NCBI GenBank assembly: GCA_964418565.1
Contig: CAYQMB010000163.1
Location: 1-5,301 of the forward strand
Reading direction: 5' to 3'
Source of the DNA: JAQIBY01 sp964418565
Lineage (GTDB): Bacteria; Bacteroidota; Bacteroidia; Bacteroidales; ML635J-15
DNA length: 5,301 bases
The translations under genes were made by a program, and so were the position numbers. The notes under the pieces were generated by a model, which saw nothing but the letters and a program-made list of their open reading frames with translations, made no database searches and was not told where the DNA came from. Below are positions 1 to 5,301 of the stretch, in pieces (position 1 is the first letter of the stretch; every line of letters starts with the position of its first letter).

Positions 1-458
1 TGGCCTTGTTCTCCATTTAAACAATAATATATCATACCACCAATGTAAGGTTCCACTGGTAAACTTAGTCTTAAATAATCATTTGCATAAATCTGTTTGT
101 CAAACACATAATGAAGGTTGATAAACTGCATTGACCAATCCATTGTCTGGAATTCTGAGATAACATGTGTTTTTAAATAAAACACATCTGAAAAGGCTTT
201 TTTATGGATATATTCAAGCATAAACCCTTGTTTGTTACCATTATCCTTTGACTTTAAATATTGAAGTCTGATTACATATGAATTCTTTGCCACGAAATAC
301 TCCTGTGACGAACCAATGTGAAACATATCCGCTTCAAAATAATTGGTGTTATTTATCCCTGCAGAAAGCTTAATTTCGGACTGTGCGTGTAATGTTCCCC
401 GGTTAAAAACAAGTGCCAGGATTAAAAACAAGTACAATATTTTGCGTTTTATTTGCAT
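1..458 (-). CDS. Secreted beta-barrel-like protein of unknown family, paralogue of the preceding gene (3' end outside window)
   Basis: The frame is open from an ATG at 458 to the window edge, giving 152 codons plus two bases with no stop. The N-terminus is a clear signal peptide: a basic start (MQIKRKI), a hydrophobic core and a likely cleavage after LHA, before QSEI. The mature part matches the gene at 499-1182 in order: QSEI, GINN, NYF, FH, DNGN, GFMLE, IHxK, WSM, FINLHYV and KQ. The two are therefore tandem paralogues. Alternating polar and hydrophobic residues suggest beta-strands, and an outer-membrane barrel or other envelope location is inferred from this. I do not recognise the family or its function. 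It starts 40 bases after the stop of its paralogue, with no terminator between them, so it is probably co-transcribed. The start is supported by the complete signal peptide; no Shine-Dalgarno sequence is seen. Confidence 0.82.
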   Translation of the reverse strand, partial: MQIKRKILYLFLILALVFNRGTLHAQSEIKLSAGINNTNYFEADMFHIGSSQEYFVAKNSYVIRLQYLKSKDNGNKQGFMLEYIHKKAFSDVFYLKTHVISEFQTMDWSMQFINLHYVFDKQIYANDYLRLSLPVEPYIGGMIYYCLNGEQG

Positions 459-498
459 GATAAAATATTAATCGTTGAAGCTAAAATGTGCAAAAAAT

Positions 499-1182
499 TC
501 ATAGTATTATTTTTACTTTTTTTTGAAAAATATTCAATCCGTTTGATAAGTTATATGCAAGACCAGTTGTCACAACAAAACTACGGGTTATTGTCCATTC
601 TTCCATATTAACAGGTGTAACAAAATTAATTTCAATACCAGTATGCAAAAGGACAGAAAGATGATCACTAAAAGAATATTGCAAATTTAAACCTGTTGCA
701 ATTCCAAGATCAAGTTGCCATATTTTGTTTGAATAACATACGTCAATTAGATGCAGAATTATAGTATTCCATTTCCTTGCACCTTTTTCACAGCACCAGG
801 CACAATAACCCACAAAAGGTGAAACAGGAATGCCAATCCGGTAATAATTTGTTGAAATAAGCTGTTTTTCATAAACGTAATGTAAATTAATAAAATACAT
901 AGACCAATTTATCTCTGCAGTATTTCTATTGTCATATAAAACAGCAGAATAAACTTTTCTATGAATATGTTCAAGCATAAAGCCATTTCTGTTACCATTG
1001 TCCAGGGTTTCTGAATAGCTTAAACTGTCAAGATAAAAATTATGACCATCAAATTCATCCCACACTGAGGCATGAAAGATGTTGGGTCTAAAATAATTGC
1101 CATTGTTAATCCCTGATGAAACTTGAATTTCGGATTGTGCATGTACAGCATTCACGCCAAAAAGGGAAATGTTTAATAGCAT
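499..1182 (-). CDS. Secreted beta-barrel-like protein of unknown family, tandem paralogue; signal peptide possibly frameshifted
   Basis: This is a 227-residue frame that I cannot assign to a named family. Its mature part begins QSEI after HA, exactly as in the paralogue at 1-458, and shares the words GINN, NYF, DNGN, GFMLE, IHxK, WSM and FINLHYV. Strand-like segments at about residues 155-187 and 198-212 (DLGIATGLNLQYSF, VVTTGLAYNL) look like barrel strands, so an outer-membrane location is inferred. A cysteine cluster, C127-A-W-C130-C131, has only one counterpart Cys in the visible part of the paralogue. The start is doubtful. From the ATG at 1182 the signal peptide is short (about 15 residues before the likely cut) and lacks a positive charge. 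The frame stays open upstream to a stop at 1216-1218, adding KIGSIPKIILI but no standard start codon. An ATG at 1228 would supply one if one base were missing from the A5 run. The gene begins 58 bases after the GH16 gene. Confidence 0.8.
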   Translation of the reverse strand: MLLNISLFGVNAVHAQSEIQVSSGINNGNYFRPNIFHASVWDEFDGHNFYLDSLSYSETLDNGNRNGFMLEHIHRKVYSAVLYDNRNTAEINWSMYFINLHYVYEKQLISTNYYRIGIPVSPFVGYCAWCCEKGARKWNTIILHLIDVCYSNKIWQLDLGIATGLNLQYSFSDHLSVLLHTGIEINFVTPVNMEEWTITRSFVVTTGLAYNLSNGLNIFQKKVKIIL

Positions 1183-1204
1183 TATTAATATAATTTTTGG
1201 GATA

Positions 1205-1228
1205 CTACCTATTTTTAAAACATAACAT
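1205..1228 (-). other. Apparent split start region: upstream ATG out of frame by one base at an A5 run
   Basis: On the minus strand an ATG at 1228-1226 is followed by Leu-Cys-Phe-Lys codons, then the A5 run at 1216-1212, and its frame closes at a TAG at 1207-1205. With four A's instead of five, this ATG would read straight into the 499-1182 frame. That would give an N-terminus MLCFKIGSIPKIILIMLL leading to NAVHA-QSEI, a normal signal peptide with two lysines before the hydrophobic core. The paralogue has 26 residues up to its HAQ, against 16 here from ATG 1182 and 31 with the repaired start. A sequencing or assembly indel, phase variation or a genuine mutation would all fit. Use of ATG 1182 as it stands also remains possible. 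Confidence 0.45.
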
Positions 1229-1240
1229 ATTCAATATTAG

Positions 1241-3091
1241 TTAAAACAATATAATGTCTTTTTGATGTAGATTTTTACCATCAATGATATTCAAATAGTA
1301 AGTTCCGGGAGGCCTATTAGAAATATCTATTTCATAAAAATCGGCAATAATGGTACTTTTTTGATAGATTACCTTACCAAGGACATTACTAATTTTTAAA
1401 GAATATGTCCCTGTTTGATTTCCTGTTCTCCTTACATTAAATATGCCCCTACTGGGATTTGGAAAAATTTCAAAACCAACATCTGATAAATCATTTGATT
1501 GTGTGTTTTTTGAATTTAACTGGACAGTATCAGCCATTTTATTATCTTTTTCTTCGCAATTTACATCCACAGTTTTTGATTTATATTTCTCATTGTTGCA
1601 ATTTTTAAAACGAAGATAAACTTTTCTTTTTCTGTTGCATTTTTGGTAAAACCAACAATTCCCAGTATAATTACAATTACCATCCCATACATTAATGTGA
1701 TTTGAATAAACAGGAATATTAGAGGCTTTATAGTATGTGTTAATGTCCAATTTGTCCCTTACTGTTATGTCATAATGTGTTGCACCATAAACTTCTACAT
1801 TAAGGTGATCATTGTTTCCATCATTATCTGGTGAAAAAGAATCAGGAAAATATTTAATAATAATATCATCATCAAAATAATCATTATCACAATCTTTTAT
1901 TTCTGCAACAAAATTTGATCCTTCTTCTGCCACAAAACCAGGTAACAATTCAATCTTATTCCCGGCAGCAAATTTGACATTTTGCCCAGGTTTTACCACA
2001 ATATCACCATTCACCCCATCAACACCAATGTTTTTCCCGGCTTTTATGTAACCATCAACAGATGTTTGTGAGGGTAACTCGTCTGTATTTTCATATAATT
2101 TATAAGGGAGGCAGCAATCATATTCCTCTTCATCTTTCTTTTCCCATATCTTAATATAGTCAACCTCTAAACAAGCTGAGGAAAAATCATTTATATTAGG
2201 GGAAGAAGACTTACTTCTGACAGTCATTGTTAAAATAACAGACATATAATCCATTGGAAATGACATGTGTTGATGATATATACCTGAAGTTATAGGTGTT
2301 CCACAAGGTACTTCAATACCTGTATTTGAAATTTTATAATATTCTTCCCTCAATATTTCTCCGTCAACAATCCAGCTAATCTTATCATCATCGTATATTA
2401 AAGTAAATATATGCCATTCTGTTAGGTCTGGGATTTGATCATAACTCATTCTGCAACCTTCATGATTATCATTATCATAATCATAACCCATACCACAATG
2501 TATATTTTCAACGCCATTTATATTATCAAAAACATCAATTTCTCCGTTATTTTCGCCTTCATACATCCAAAATGCCGGCCAGAGGCCTTCACTTTCAGGC
2601 ATTCTGCATTTTATTTCATACTTTCCATGCATAAACTTTTGATTAGTCCAAATTTCAGCACCTCCAAAATCAAAATAATCATAACCGTAATTATCTGATT
2701 CTGTAGGATCCCAGTATGTATGTGCTTTCCTTTCTAAACGTGCCCACAACTTTAATGTGCCATCAGCGACTTCAATGTTATCAGGTGTTAACCATTGTTT
2801 AGCAAGATTAAAATCGAAATCACGAATTACACCAGATTTGATTTCCCATTTTATTTCATCCAAAGCATTACCATTAAAATTATCTTCAAAAGATAACACA
2901 TATTCACCATTATTGCAATTTTCATACTGATCAGAAAGGTATATGCTATTTCTATGGCAATCATTATTCCAGGATTCCCCTCCTAATATATAATCATCGA
3001 AAAACTCATTAACATTAGATTGTGAGAACAGGAAAATACTAATAAAAACAAAAACAATAAATAGGATATATTTCTTGTAGTTATTTAACAT
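1241..3091 (-). CDS. T9SS-exported multidomain protein with a GH16 glycoside hydrolase domain
   Basis: The protein has 616 residues. Residues 1-24 are a signal peptide (KK, then a long hydrophobic core, then FSQS). Residues about 65-317 form a GH16 (laminarinase/agarase-type) fold, with FEDNFNG near the start, HGKYEIKCRMP, GLWPAFWM at 169-176, a WIVDGE strand at 240-245 and the closing LEVDYIKIWE. The active-site stretch is G183-E-I-D-V-F-D189: nucleophile E184 and D186 are present, but the acid/base Glu of ExDxxE is Asp. Residues about 345-400 form a short beta-stack domain (AGNKIELLPGFVAEEGSNF) of a type common in Bacteroidota, possibly the one called 3-coathanger stack. Residues about 412-505 resemble a CHU_C module (FSPDNDGNND, then NVWDG and FKNC). 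Residues about 538-616 are a type A sorting tail (FPNPSRGIFNV, PPGTYYL). There are 15 cysteines, in keeping with an extracellular protein. It is expected to be exported by T9SS and anchored or released at the cell surface. The fold points to a beta-glucan or galactan substrate, but the exact sugar cannot be read. The gene starts 5 bases after the preceding stop. Confidence 0.93.
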   Translation of the reverse strand: MLNNYKKYILFIVFVFISIFLFSQSNVNEFFDDYILGGESWNNDCHRNSIYLSDQYENCNNGEYVLSFEDNFNGNALDEIKWEIKSGVIRDFDFNLAKQWLTPDNIEVADGTLKLWARLERKAHTYWDPTESDNYGYDYFDFGGAEIWTNQKFMHGKYEIKCRMPESEGLWPAFWMYEGENNGEIDVFDNINGVENIHCGMGYDYDNDNHEGCRMSYDQIPDLTEWHIFTLIYDDDKISWIVDGEILREEYYKISNTGIEVPCGTPITSGIYHQHMSFPMDYMSVILTMTVRSKSSSPNINDFSSACLEVDYIKIWEKKDEEEYDCCLPYKLYENTDELPSQTSVDGYIKAGKNIGVDGVNGDIVVKPGQNVKFAAGNKIELLPGFVAEEGSNFVAEIKDCDNDYFDDDIIIKYFPDSFSPDNDGNNDHLNVEVYGATHYDITVRDKLDINTYYKASNIPVYSNHINVWDGNCNYTGNCWFYQKCNRKRKVYLRFKNCNNEKYKSKTVDVNCEEKDNKMADTVQLNSKNTQSNDLSDVGFEIFPNPSRGIFNVRRTGNQTGTYSLKISNVLGKVIYQKSTIIADFYEIDISNRPPGTYYLNIIDGKNLHQKDIILF

Positions 3092-3096
3092 AAAAA

Positions 3097-3810
3097 TTAT
3101 TTTTTGATTGTAAAAGAAACACCAACTAATAAACTCATTCCATAATGCCGTTTATCAATATTCACATCATATTCATCTGATGTGAATGAAAAAAATGATT
3201 CACGGTAAAATGATCTTGCAAAAACATGTAGAGTGTTGGATATCTGATAATTTAATTTTAATGCTGCAAGATAACCAAAGTCATAAGGCCTAATACTCTT
3301 ATTTATTGATGAATTCTCGTAACCAGCCAATTTATCATACTCAAATACGGGATACCTTACTTTCCCGTTTATTAAATTTGATGCAAACACACCAATCTGA
3401 GGCGTAACTGTAATCTTATTCCCATAATTATATCCAATTAATAAGGGTAATGAAATATAATCAACCTTCCATTCAATCATTCCATAATCACTATTATAAT
3501 CAGGGGTTAAATCCTGATCAACAATAGCATATACTGTATCTTTATATCCTTTTTGATCGTATCCTAAACCAATATCAAAGTTTATATTGTTTTTAAAATT
3601 CAATGAATAAACCGCACCAAAAGATAATCCAAAAATATAATTTGTGTTTTCATATGCTAAGGAATTAGCATTAGTATAAATATTTTGTAATCCTCCTCCA
3701 AAATAAAGCCCTGCCGCGTTATTACTTTGGGCCACCGTTGGTTTACCTATCAATATAATTATACCGGACAGCAGTAAGTACAGTAAGTATGAATAAAATA
3801 TATGTTTCAT
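3097..3810 (-). CDS. Outer-membrane beta-barrel protein, PorT-like/OMP_b-brl type
   Basis: The chosen start is the ATG at 3810, giving 237 residues; a TTG two codons upstream at 3816 is less likely. Residues 1-28 are a signal peptide (MKHIF, a long hydrophobic core, then TVAQ). The rest alternates beta-strands and polar loops. Hallmarks of the Bacteroidota small-barrel family are GLGYDQKGYK at 81-90, VDYISLPLLIGYNYG at 116-130, PQIGVFAS at 137-144 and a closing strand YGMSLLVGVSFTIKK at 223-237. The length suits an eight-stranded outer-membrane barrel. The ATG follows the TGA of the mosaic gene by two bases, and the GH16 gene starts 5 bases downstream, so translation and transcription are probably coupled. 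The barrel may serve the exported protein next to it, which is inferred from position only. No enzymatic motif is seen. Confidence 0.88.
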   Translation of the reverse strand: MKHIFYSYLLYLLLSGIIILIGKPTVAQSNNAAGLYFGGGLQNIYTNANSLAYENTNYIFGLSFGAVYSLNFKNNINFDIGLGYDQKGYKDTVYAIVDQDLTPDYNSDYGMIEWKVDYISLPLLIGYNYGNKITVTPQIGVFASNLINGKVRYPVFEYDKLAGYENSSINKSIRPYDFGYLAALKLNYQISNTLHVFARSFYRESFFSFTSDEYDVNIDKRHYGMSLLVGVSFTIKK

Positions 3811-3812
3811 AA

Positions 3813-4307
3813 TCAATTTGTTTTATCAGATTTTAAAGATTTGTTTTCATTTTTTAGTTCATCAATTTGCTTTTGAAGGCTAATTACATACAAACTCAGC
3901 TCCTCCACTTTTTCAAGCAGTTTTTTGTTCATTTCACCCAGGTCAACACCATTTTCCATAACTTCGGCTTCGGTGGGTATGCCGGGGAGGTGTTTGTTTT
4001 CAAGTAAAACACTTACATTCAGTTTGTTTTTTACAGGATTTGGATAACAATGCCACTTGCTTTCTTTATTATCATCTTCCGGTTTATCATTATCCGGATA
4101 AATTGGTGCGCATTTGCTCTCACCCTGCAGGCATGGGTCATCATTGATTTCCAACACCAGCTCATTTTCACCATCGGCCACAAACTCTACATTTCCGTTG
4201 ATTATTATTTCGTTGCCTGCCATAAAGCGGACAGGCGGGCAGGCACTGAGTGTGGTGGGTGCCTGGGATAGATAGTTATTGGCGAGTGTGTTATTCATCA
4301 TTGCCAT
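3813..4307 (-). CDS. Mosaic protein: beta-stack remnant, truncated sorting-domain start and tail-fibre-like coiled coil
   Basis: The frame has 164 residues and no signal peptide, although its parts come from exported proteins. Residues about 23-54 (VRFMAGNEI, then FVADGENELVLEI) align with the beta-stack domain of the GH16 protein (VKFAAGNKI, then FVAEEGSNFVAEI). Residues 85-100 (WHCYPNPVKNKLNVSV) are the first strand of a T9SS type A sorting domain, which then breaks off. Residues about 103-143 (ENKHLPGIPTEAEV, GVDLGEMNKKLLEKVEELSLYVI) match the conserved C-terminal segment of Bacteroidota tail-fibre-like cell-surface proteins. They run into a coiled coil with heptad-like Leu/Ile spacing to about residue 158. 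The gene overlaps the end of the 309-residue barrel gene by 17 bases in another frame, and its stop lies two bases before the next ATG. ATGs at 4307, 4301 and 4298 are all possible starts. It may be a recombination product or a decayed remnant, or a small functional coiled-coil protein; the frame is intact. Confidence 0.62.
   Translation of the reverse strand: MAMMNNTLANNYLSQAPTTLSACPPVRFMAGNEIIINGNVEFVADGENELVLEINDDPCLQGESKCAPIYPDNDKPEDDNKESKWHCYPNPVKNKLNVSVLLENKHLPGIPTEAEVMENGVDLGEMNKKLLEKVEELSLYVISLQKQIDELKNENKSLKSDKTN
4214..4245. repeat. GC-rich inverted repeat, 8-bp perfect arms
   Basis: TGCCTGCC at 4214-4221 is the exact reverse complement of GGCAGGCA at 4238-4245, with a 16-base loop between. 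It lies inside the coding part of the mosaic gene (residues about 21-32). The stretch 4211-4260 has 32 G or C in 50 bases by direct count, well above the AT-rich surroundings. This resembles the dispersed GC-rich palindromes found in some Bacteroidota genomes, but copy number cannot be judged from one window. It could also be a chance effect of codons for Cys-Pro-Pro and Met-Ala-Gly. Confidence 0.45.
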
Positions 4308-5220
4308 TGTTTTTTGTGTTGCCGAAGTAGTAGCGGAGGCCGAGGGAGATATTAATTGTGTTAAGATTAAATCTTTCTAAGGGCACTCCTTGAGGGACCA
4401 TGTCAAGTCTATCATCAGTCCATACTTGGAAAGTCTCAACATCATCCCTAATTTCTAAATCACTAATATAATAAATCAACCCTTCGTTTCTATCAAATGA
4501 CAATAAGGGAAAAACTGTTACTCCAGAATTAATACTGAAATTTTTATATAGAAGCAAACTATATTTTATGCCAAAGCTGGGCGATATTAACTTCTTATTA
4601 TATTTTGATTTCTTCACAATGCGTCTAAAATAATAACTCAAATTATTGGGGTCATTATTAAAATAAGGGAAAACATCTTCAGACTCAACTATAGAGAAAC
4701 GATAAACAGTTACATCAGATAATGAAACCCCGGCAAACACTTCCAAAAACGCATGTTTTATGTTAAACACATATCCAACTTGAGGTGTTAAACTTAATCG
4801 ACTTGAATAAAAATTGTCATATTGTTCATATTTACCATAATTTTCTGGTCTATCTTCGTTTAAATCCCAGGTATAGCGCATATTTCTCTCATGGCTGAAA
4901 TTATTATAAAGAAAGTTTACATCTTTATTATTTAAGTAAAATATATCCAACCCAAATGTTAGTCCGTTTTTAGCTTTATAGCCAATGTTTGAACCAAAAC
5001 TGAGACCATTTCCCATATTATACTTTCGATATTCTGTAAATGATGTATCGTTATATGTGTATTTATGAGGGTAAGCTTGTTCATATGATTTGTTTTCACC
5101 GGTGTAATATACAGGCGCCGCATAACCGGCATTAAGTTCAATGTAAAATTGTGCGTTAACTGCATTAATTGACAGAAAAAATAACACCAAACAATACGTT
5201 ATGTATCTTAGATTATTCAT
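4291..5220 (-). CDS. Secreted outer-membrane beta-barrel protein, 309 residues
   Basis: Residues 1-23 form a signal peptide (MNNLRYITYCLVLFFLSINAVNA) with likely cleavage before QFYIE. The mature part is rich in Tyr, Phe and Asn and alternates strands with polar loops. Examples are IELNAGYAAPVYY at 27-39, LSFGSNIGYKAKNGLTFGLDIFYL at 73-96, LSLTPQVGYVFNIKHAFLEVFAGVSL at 142-167 and LISPSFGIKYSLLLYKNFSINSGVTVFPLL at 211-240. It closes with INISLGLRYYFG at 289-300, a typical final barrel strand ending in an aromatic residue, followed by a nine-residue polar tail. An outer-membrane barrel of about 10-12 strands is inferred, and no catalytic motif is seen. The ATG lies inside the last codons of the upstream gene (8-base overlap), which suggests translational coupling. 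The end overlaps the mosaic gene by 17 bases. I do not recognise a specific family, and transport or anchoring roles are only possibilities. Confidence 0.87.
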   Translation of the reverse strand: MNNLRYITYCLVLFFLSINAVNAQFYIELNAGYAAPVYYTGENKSYEQAYPHKYTYNDTSFTEYRKYNMGNGLSFGSNIGYKAKNGLTFGLDIFYLNNKDVNFLYNNFSHERNMRYTWDLNEDRPENYGKYEQYDNFYSSRLSLTPQVGYVFNIKHAFLEVFAGVSLSDVTVYRFSIVESEDVFPYFNNDPNNLSYYFRRIVKKSKYNKKLISPSFGIKYSLLLYKNFSINSGVTVFPLLSFDRNEGLIYYISDLEIRDDVETFQVWTDDRLDMVPQGVPLERFNLNTINISLGLRYYFGNTKNNGNDE

Positions 5221-5301
5221 AAATAATAATTTTTCTTTTTAATTTATTAACACCGCTTTCACTTATCTTAAACATATGCAGAATATAAATGCCTGTGCAA
5301 A
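5213..5301 (-). CDS. 3' end of an upstream gene, probably a T9SS type A exported protein (5' end outside window)
   Basis: Only the last 28 codons and the TAA stop (5215-5213) are in the window. The translation ends in TGIYILHMFKIS, then KLKRKIIIYE. This fits the final two strands of a T9SS type A sorting domain: a turn Gly followed by I-Y-I-L, then a basic stretch and a short hydrophobic strand at the very C-terminus. The GH16 protein in this window ends in the same manner (PPGTYYLNI to QKDIILF). The stop overlaps the start of the 309-residue barrel gene by 8 bases, so the two are likely co-transcribed. The other two minus-strand frames here are closed by stops. Nothing can be said about the catalytic or binding part of this protein. 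Confidence 0.68.
   Translation of the reverse strand, partial: CTGIYILHMFKISESGVNKLKRKIIIYE

Noticed and set aside
459..498. Possible terminator or promoter in the 40-base gap between the paralogues
   Set aside because: No stem-loop followed by a T run is present, and the match to the -33/-7 consensus is poor.
1217..1249. Possible Bacteroidota-type promoter before the 499-1182 gene (TTG at 1249-1247, TATGTTTT at 1224-1217, minus strand)
   Set aside because: The -7-like box lacks the final G of TAnnTTTG, the spacer of 22 bases is slightly long, and such AT-rich matches arise easily by chance.
2464..2490. Microsatellite-like run of ATT/ATC units
   Set aside because: It is explained by Asp/Asn/Tyr codons (YDYDNDN) in the GH16 domain; the units are irregular and not a true tandem repeat.
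2435..2698. Open frame on the plus strand inside the GH16 gene
   Set aside because: It is antisense to a strongly supported coding region. Its Ile run comes from the Asp/Asn codons on the other strand, and it shows no domain.
1241..3816. SusC/SusD-type polysaccharide utilisation locus
   Set aside because: Only a GH16 domain is present. No TonB-dependent transporter, SusD-like lipoprotein or lipobox-bearing signal peptide is visible.
4050..4271. Open frame on the plus strand across the mosaic gene
   Set aside because: It is antisense to a frame with recognisable domain segments and has no signal or motif of its own.
4959..5165. Second minus-strand open frame inside the 309-residue barrel gene
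   Set aside because: It is a shifted-frame shadow of the barrel gene, with low-complexity Thr/Leu/Ile content and no motif.

Overview
The window is AT-rich, and every gene in it reads on the minus strand, so the order of transcription runs from high coordinates to low. It most likely comes from a member of the Bacteroidota. The signs are type IX secretion (T9SS) type A sorting tails, a CHU_C/gliding-motility-like module, Bacteroidota-type small outer-membrane beta-barrels, a short beta-stack domain common in that phylum, and starts without obvious Shine-Dalgarno sequences. Nothing seen here narrows the placement to a genus.

Layout in transcription order: (1) 5301-5213, the last 28 codons of a gene that enters from outside the window, with an ending like a T9SS sorting tail. 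(2) 5220-4291, a secreted beta-barrel protein of 309 residues whose ATG lies inside the end of gene 1. (3) 4307-3813, a 164-residue mosaic without a signal peptide. It joins a beta-stack remnant, the first strand of a sorting domain and the coiled-coil tail of a fibre-like protein. (4) 3810-3097, a second beta-barrel protein of the PorT-like/OMP_b-brl type. (5) 3091-1241, a 616-residue secreted multidomain protein made of a GH16 glycoside hydrolase domain, a beta-stack domain, a CHU_C-like module and a T9SS type A tail. (6) 1182-499 and (7) 458-1, two tandem paralogues of an unrecognised secreted, probably beta-barrel, family. Gene 7 runs off the window.

Genes 1 to 5 overlap or lie within 5 bases of each other. 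Genes 5 to 6 and 6 to 7 are 58 and 40 bases apart, with no visible terminator. The set looks like one operon in which T9SS-exported surface proteins alternate with outer-membrane barrels. A plausible but unproven reading is a surface glycan-binding or glycan-processing unit, with the barrels as partners or anchors of the exported proteins. No SusC/SusD pair, sugar transporter or regulator is visible, so it is not a classical polysaccharide utilisation locus as far as it can be seen.

Points most worth checking: the GH16 active-site motif reads E-I-D-V-F-D, with Asp where the catalytic acid/base Glu is expected. The 164-residue gene looks recombined. The signal peptide of gene 6 appears to be split by a one-base shift in an A5 run. 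A GC-rich inverted repeat sits inside the mosaic gene. There are no gene-free stretches longer than 58 bases, and I saw no RNA genes, CRISPR arrays or insertion sequences.
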